NCBI GenBank assembly: GCA_044225205.1 | Contig: JBGAIY010000371.1 | Span: forward strand, 1 to 8,292 | Direction of reading: 5' to 3' | From: JAEUJT01 sp044225205 | GTDB lineage: Bacteria; Myxococcota; Myxococcia; Myxococcales; Myxococcaceae | DNA length: 8,292 nucleotides | Shown: positions 6,111 to 8,292 of the stretch, one piece after another | Numbering within the stretch: the stretch's first letter is position 1 | Layout of the letters: the number at the start of each line of letters is the position of its first letter | Translations under genes and position numbers: made by a program | Notes under the pieces: generated by a model | Database searches by the model: none | The model's input: the letters and a program-made list of their open reading frames with translations, nothing else | What the model was told of the DNA's origin: nothing

Positions 6111-7163
6111 TCACCTTTTCGCCGGCGTGAAATTGTCCCAATACGGTTCAAACGGGTCGAGCGAGTTGACCAGCTGCGCCGCCGCGTTCGATTCGTCTGA
6201 ACGACCGAGGTACCCAAGGAGCGCCCAGCGAATGACGTGAATGCGAGGTTTCTGTGGGCGCTGGAGCGCGGCCTGGTCAACCGCGACCAACGCGTCTTCG
6301 TAACGCCCCAAGCGCAGCAGCGCGTACGACTTGTTGAAGAGATACTCCCAGTACAAGCCGCCGGCTTCGATCGCCCGGTCAAAATGCCGAAGTGCCTCCT
6401 CGGCGTCGGCATCGGCGGCGATCCCCAGGTCGTTTTCGAGAGCGCCGCGAAGTGCCTGGAGGCGCGGGTTTTGGTCGATCGGGAGACTCGCGATCAGGGC
6501 GGTCATTTTCTGCCTGCTCCCTCCCCATCTCGGCTGGAGCGCGTTGAGGGCCTTTGCATTCAAGAGAAGACTGCTCGGACAAGCCTTCAAGCCCAGCTCG
6601 AGTTGAGTGGGGTCGTCGACTCCGGTCAGCATGTTGAGGTCGATGAGGCCCACCCTCGCTATGAGGGTCGGGTGCTTTTCGATTGAAGCGACCAGATCGC
6701 GTCGCGCGGCCTCGGCCGACTCCCTCATTCGGGTCCACTGTTCTCCGGTCGTCTTGTCAGCGGTATCGGTGCCTCGACGTTTTCGGGCTCGCGACAAATT
6801 GTAAATGCCGCGCGCAACCAACGGCGCGTACGAATCGGGCGAGGCGGCCACATAGGCGTCGTAAAGCGGGCCATGCGCCGGCTGCGCTGAACGAAACGAA
6901 TCGAATGCGTCATAGCCAACCAGTTCGAGAGCACAGTTCGCTTCTGCGATGGCTTCGTATTGCTCGAGCATCGCAGTGAGTTCCGCGTACTTTTGTTGAG
7001 CGAAAAGTCTTCGAATCGCGAGCTTGTCAGCCGTTTTGAGCGGCAGGTTCCACGGGTCTCTGGCGTCAGCATTGACGAACGGGAGCGCGTCGCGCGCCTG
7101 GGCATGCGCAACACAACCCCCGGACACCATCAACGCCGCCAACGCCGCCAACAGTTGTCGCAT
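6111..7163 (-). CDS. Exported TPR protein, DUF4034-like
   Basis: 350-aa protein from ATG 7163 to TGA 6111-6113. The ATG lies 4 bp after the stop of the upstream 205-aa gene; there is only a weak TGAG upstream, so translational coupling is likely. The frame extends to 7259, but the start at 7163 places a signal peptide (MRQLLAALAALMVSGGCVAHAQA) at the terminus; cleavage after AHAQA is likely, though Cys17 gives a weak lipobox (SGGC). Residues about 45-165 contain a PxSYAPLVARG motif (109-119) and a following RRG...EQW...A segment, resembling DUF4034 proteins. Residues about 255-336 are TPR-like helices (HFDRAIEAGGLYWEYLFNKS, then LLRLGRYEDALVAVDQA and a further pair). TPRs usually mediate protein binding. 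I infer a periplasmic or membrane-associated scaffold of unknown partner. Confidence 0.8.
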   Translation of the reverse strand: MRQLLAALAALMVSGGCVAHAQARDALPFVNADARDPWNLPLKTADKLAIRRLFAQQKYAELTAMLEQYEAIAEANCALELVGYDAFDSFRSAQPAHGPLYDAYVAASPDSYAPLVARGIYNLSRARKRRGTDTADKTTGEQWTRMRESAEAARRDLVASIEKHPTLIARVGLIDLNMLTGVDDPTQLELGLKACPSSLLLNAKALNALQPRWGGSRQKMTALIASLPIDQNPRLQALRGALENDLGIAADADAEEALRHFDRAIEAGGLYWEYLFNKSYALLRLGRYEDALVAVDQAALQRPQKPRIHVIRWALLGYLGRSDESNAAAQLVNSLDPFEPYWDNFTPAKR

Positions 7164-7167
7164 TGGC

Positions 7168-7785
7168 TCAGCGTAACCCGGTGCCTCGAACGCCGAGACT
7201 GGTTTGCGGTTCGGCTGGCTCCTTCGGCGCGTCGACGAACTCGTTGAGCCTATCGCCAACCGCTCTCACGAACCCCCACATGGCCGCCCTCGCGTCATCG
7301 CTGCCCGCCAGGCCGGTGCATCGCAACTTGAGAAACTGCCCCCGAAAGCCGGTGAGAAGGGCCATGCTCGCGAGTTCGCCGTGACGCAGTGTAAAGGTCG
7401 CCGCCTTGGCATCGTTGGTGTGACCGTCTTGTTTGAGCGAATGCGGAGCGACCCATGGTTCGCTTTTGTCTGACACTGCGTCGAGCACGCGAACAAACTC
7501 TTGCTCGACAGCGGGAGTGAGCCCGGTACCAATATCGGTTCGACCGCCGTCGTAAACATACAGGGTGCACACCAGCTCACCCTCTGCCCTCGTGTATTTG
7601 ACCGAGACCCCGCAACCTGCGCGTGCGAAGCCTTGTGGTTTGCCGTCGGAGCTGAGCGAACCCATATGTTTTGGAAAATGCTTGGGCGCCACGCGTTCGG
7701 TCTGACTCGCCTCGCTGCACTGGGCCGCCGCCGAGCCGCTCGCGAGAAGGCAAACACAGCCAAGCCAAACAGGAGAGGCGCTCAT
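7168..7785 (-). CDS. Exported protein of unknown function, first gene of a pair
   Basis: 205-aa protein from ATG 7785 to TGA 7168-7170. The start is supported by AAGGGA 7-8 nt upstream; an in-frame ATG at 7818 would add 11 charged residues ahead of the signal peptide and is less likely. Residues 1-22 (MSASPVWLGCVCLLASGSAA, then AQ) look like an SPase I signal peptide. The mature protein has a GCGVSVKYTR...LVCTLYVYDGGRTDIGTG core (58-88), an EFVRVLDAV helix (96-104), a strand with FLKLRC (151-156) and a C-terminal helix (164-184). The pattern of a hydrophobic YVYD strand followed by a glutamate-containing helix and a later F-x-K-x-R strand recalls uncharacterised periplasmic proteins found in several Proteobacteria; I cannot name a family. 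It is co-transcribed with the TPR gene, so the two products probably act in the same compartment. Confidence 0.78.
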   Translation of the reverse strand: MSASPVWLGCVCLLASGSAAAQCSEASQTERVAPKHFPKHMGSLSSDGKPQGFARAGCGVSVKYTRAEGELVCTLYVYDGGRTDIGTGLTPAVEQEFVRVLDAVSDKSEPWVAPHSLKQDGHTNDAKAATFTLRHGELASMALLTGFRGQFLKLRCTGLAGSDDARAAMWGFVRAVGDRLNEFVDAPKEPAEPQTSLGVRGTGLR

Positions 7786-7792
7786 CGGTCGT

Positions 7793-7799
7793 TCCCTTT
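7793..7799 (-). promoter_or_regulatory. Shine-Dalgarno of the 205-aa exported protein gene
   Basis: AAAGGGA on the minus strand, 7 nt before the ATG at 7785. It selects this start over the in-frame ATG at 7818, which has no comparable element. Confidence 0.6.
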
Positions 7800-7820
7800 C
7801 GAAATCAGGTGGGTCCATGG

Positions 7821-7848
7821 AACGACATCGGCTTCAGCATCAAGTTCC
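7821..7848 (-). promoter_or_regulatory. Possible ECF-sigma-type promoter
   Basis: The minus strand reads GGAACTT (7842-7848), 15 bp, then GTCGTT (7821-7826). This resembles the GGAAC ... GTC layout of extracytoplasmic-function sigma promoters and would place the RNA start about 25-30 nt before the ATG at 7785, with the Shine-Dalgarno inside the leader. Only a resemblance; a single short match of this kind can arise by chance. Confidence 0.28.
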
Positions 7849-7872
7849 CCCGCATCAGGCTCGTGACCGCCA

Positions 7873-7901
7873 TTGAGAAGACCGTCGGTCTCGACGATAC
7901 T
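7873..7901 (+). promoter_or_regulatory. Sigma70-like promoter for the small rightward gene
   Basis: TTGAGA (7873-7878) and GATACT (7896-7901) are separated by exactly 17 bp, matching 5/6 and 4/6 of the consensus. The RNA start would be near 7908. The spacer contains GACCGTCGGTC (7880-7890), a small palindrome, and CAGTACTG (7913-7920), a perfect 8-bp palindrome, lies just after the expected start, so a repressor site is possible. Confidence 0.5.
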
Positions 7902-7938
7902 GAACAAAATGTCAGTACTGCATGGTAGATCCGCGGGC

Positions 7939-8262
7939 ATGACACGAACTCTGAATCGGCTGGGTGAATGGAGTGTGGTGGACGGACTCGTGACTGAAGT
8001 GTACCGAGAGACGGCGTTGCTGCCGCCGCTCGAACCGGTGCGCGAGTTGATGCGTGAAGCGGCCTTGTCGCTGTCGGTTTTGCCGACGCTCGACGTGGCC
8101 CACGCCAAGTTGGCGACGTTGGGCTACTTGTTTCGGGTGGCCCACGACAGCGGGCTGGTGCCCAACGAAGTCTTGAGCCGCATGCTCGAGCGCATTCTCG
8201 AGTCGGCCCGGGCGTTGCGCCGCTTCGACCCGGGCGGCGGCCACCCGGTGTCAGCTCCGTGA
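7939..8262 (+). CDS. Small helical protein of unknown function
   Basis: 107 aa from ATG 7939 to TGA 8260-8262. The frame is open from TTG 7873 with another ATG at 7909. I prefer 7939 because the promoter at 7873-7901 overlaps the TTG and its start point falls at about 7908, leaving a 30-nt leader. There is no clear Shine-Dalgarno before 7939, so a leaderless message starting at ATG 7909 (117 aa) is a real alternative. The protein is mostly predicted helix, rich in Leu, Arg and Glu (LLPPLEPVRELMREAALSLS, and LERILESARALRRF), with no signal peptide, membrane segment or Cys. I do not recognise the family. Codon use is like its neighbours, with strong G/C at third positions, which supports that it is coding. 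Confidence 0.65.
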   Translation: MTRTLNRLGEWSVVDGLVTEVYRETALLPPLEPVRELMREAALSLSVLPTLDVAHAKLATLGYLFRVAHDSGLVPNEVLSRMLERILESARALRRFDPGGGHPVSAP

Positions 8263-8292
8263 GTCGTCTTCGAACAGCGCTTCGACGAATTC
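8251..8292 (-). CDS. Possible C-terminus of a convergent gene, cut by right edge
   Basis: From the right edge the minus strand reads EFVEALFEDDSRS and a TGA at 8251-8253. The codons are GC-ending like the rest of the window and the acidic tail is protein-like, but only 13 residues are visible. It would overlap the end of the small rightward gene by 12 bp. Product unknown. Confidence 0.3.
   Translation of the reverse strand, partial: EFVEALFEDDSRS

Overview
The window is high-GC DNA from a bacterium that is probably a member of the Myxococcota. Three things point there: a lipoprotein with a long Asp-Ala-Gly-rich linker (repeats of the QPDAG/KPDAG/PVDAG kind), a leucine-rich-repeat protein with a TIGR02996-type N-terminal domain (common in Myxococcota and some Planctomycetes), and an abundance of secreted proteins of unknown role. 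This is inference from style and family distribution; there is no rRNA or marker gene. I see no tRNA or rRNA gene, CRISPR array, transposase, phage gene or plasmid function.

Layout. (1) 2-640, plus strand: the 3' part of a ferritin-like protein with EXXH metal-binding motifs, cut by the left edge. (2) 682-2064, minus strand: a PHB-depolymerase-family esterase made as a lipoprotein, with catalytic domain, DAG-repeat linker and small Cys-containing C-terminal module. It ends in a clear intrinsic terminator (about 617-653) that lies over the stop codon of the convergent ferritin-like gene. (3) 2173-4253, minus strand: two overlapping leucine-rich-repeat genes. The upstream one is intact. The downstream one (TIGR02996 type) is split by a one-base frameshift near 2679-2681. 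(4) 4254-4447: a divergent intergenic region with a 10-bp inverted repeat and a recurring GTTCAAGC word. (5) 4448-6100, plus strand: a probably exported beta-propeller protein with seven Asp-box (BNR-like) motifs. (6) 6111-7785, minus strand: a two-gene operon encoding two exported proteins, one of unrecognised family and one a TPR protein resembling DUF4034 proteins. (7) 7939-8262, plus strand: a small helical protein of unknown function behind a good sigma70-like promoter, with a possible convergent gene entering from the right edge.

How the genes work together. Most products appear to be envelope or exported proteins (esterase, propeller, TPR protein, 205-aa protein); the ferritin-like, LRR and small helical proteins look cytoplasmic. 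I find no evidence that the transcription units form one pathway. The real operonic links are the LRR pair (8-bp overlap) and the 205-aa/TPR pair (4-bp gap). I did not find a convincing new defence or mobile system. The items most worth checking are the frameshifted LRR gene, the divergent intergenic repeat, the tethered depolymerase with its repeat linker, and the unassigned secreted gene pair.
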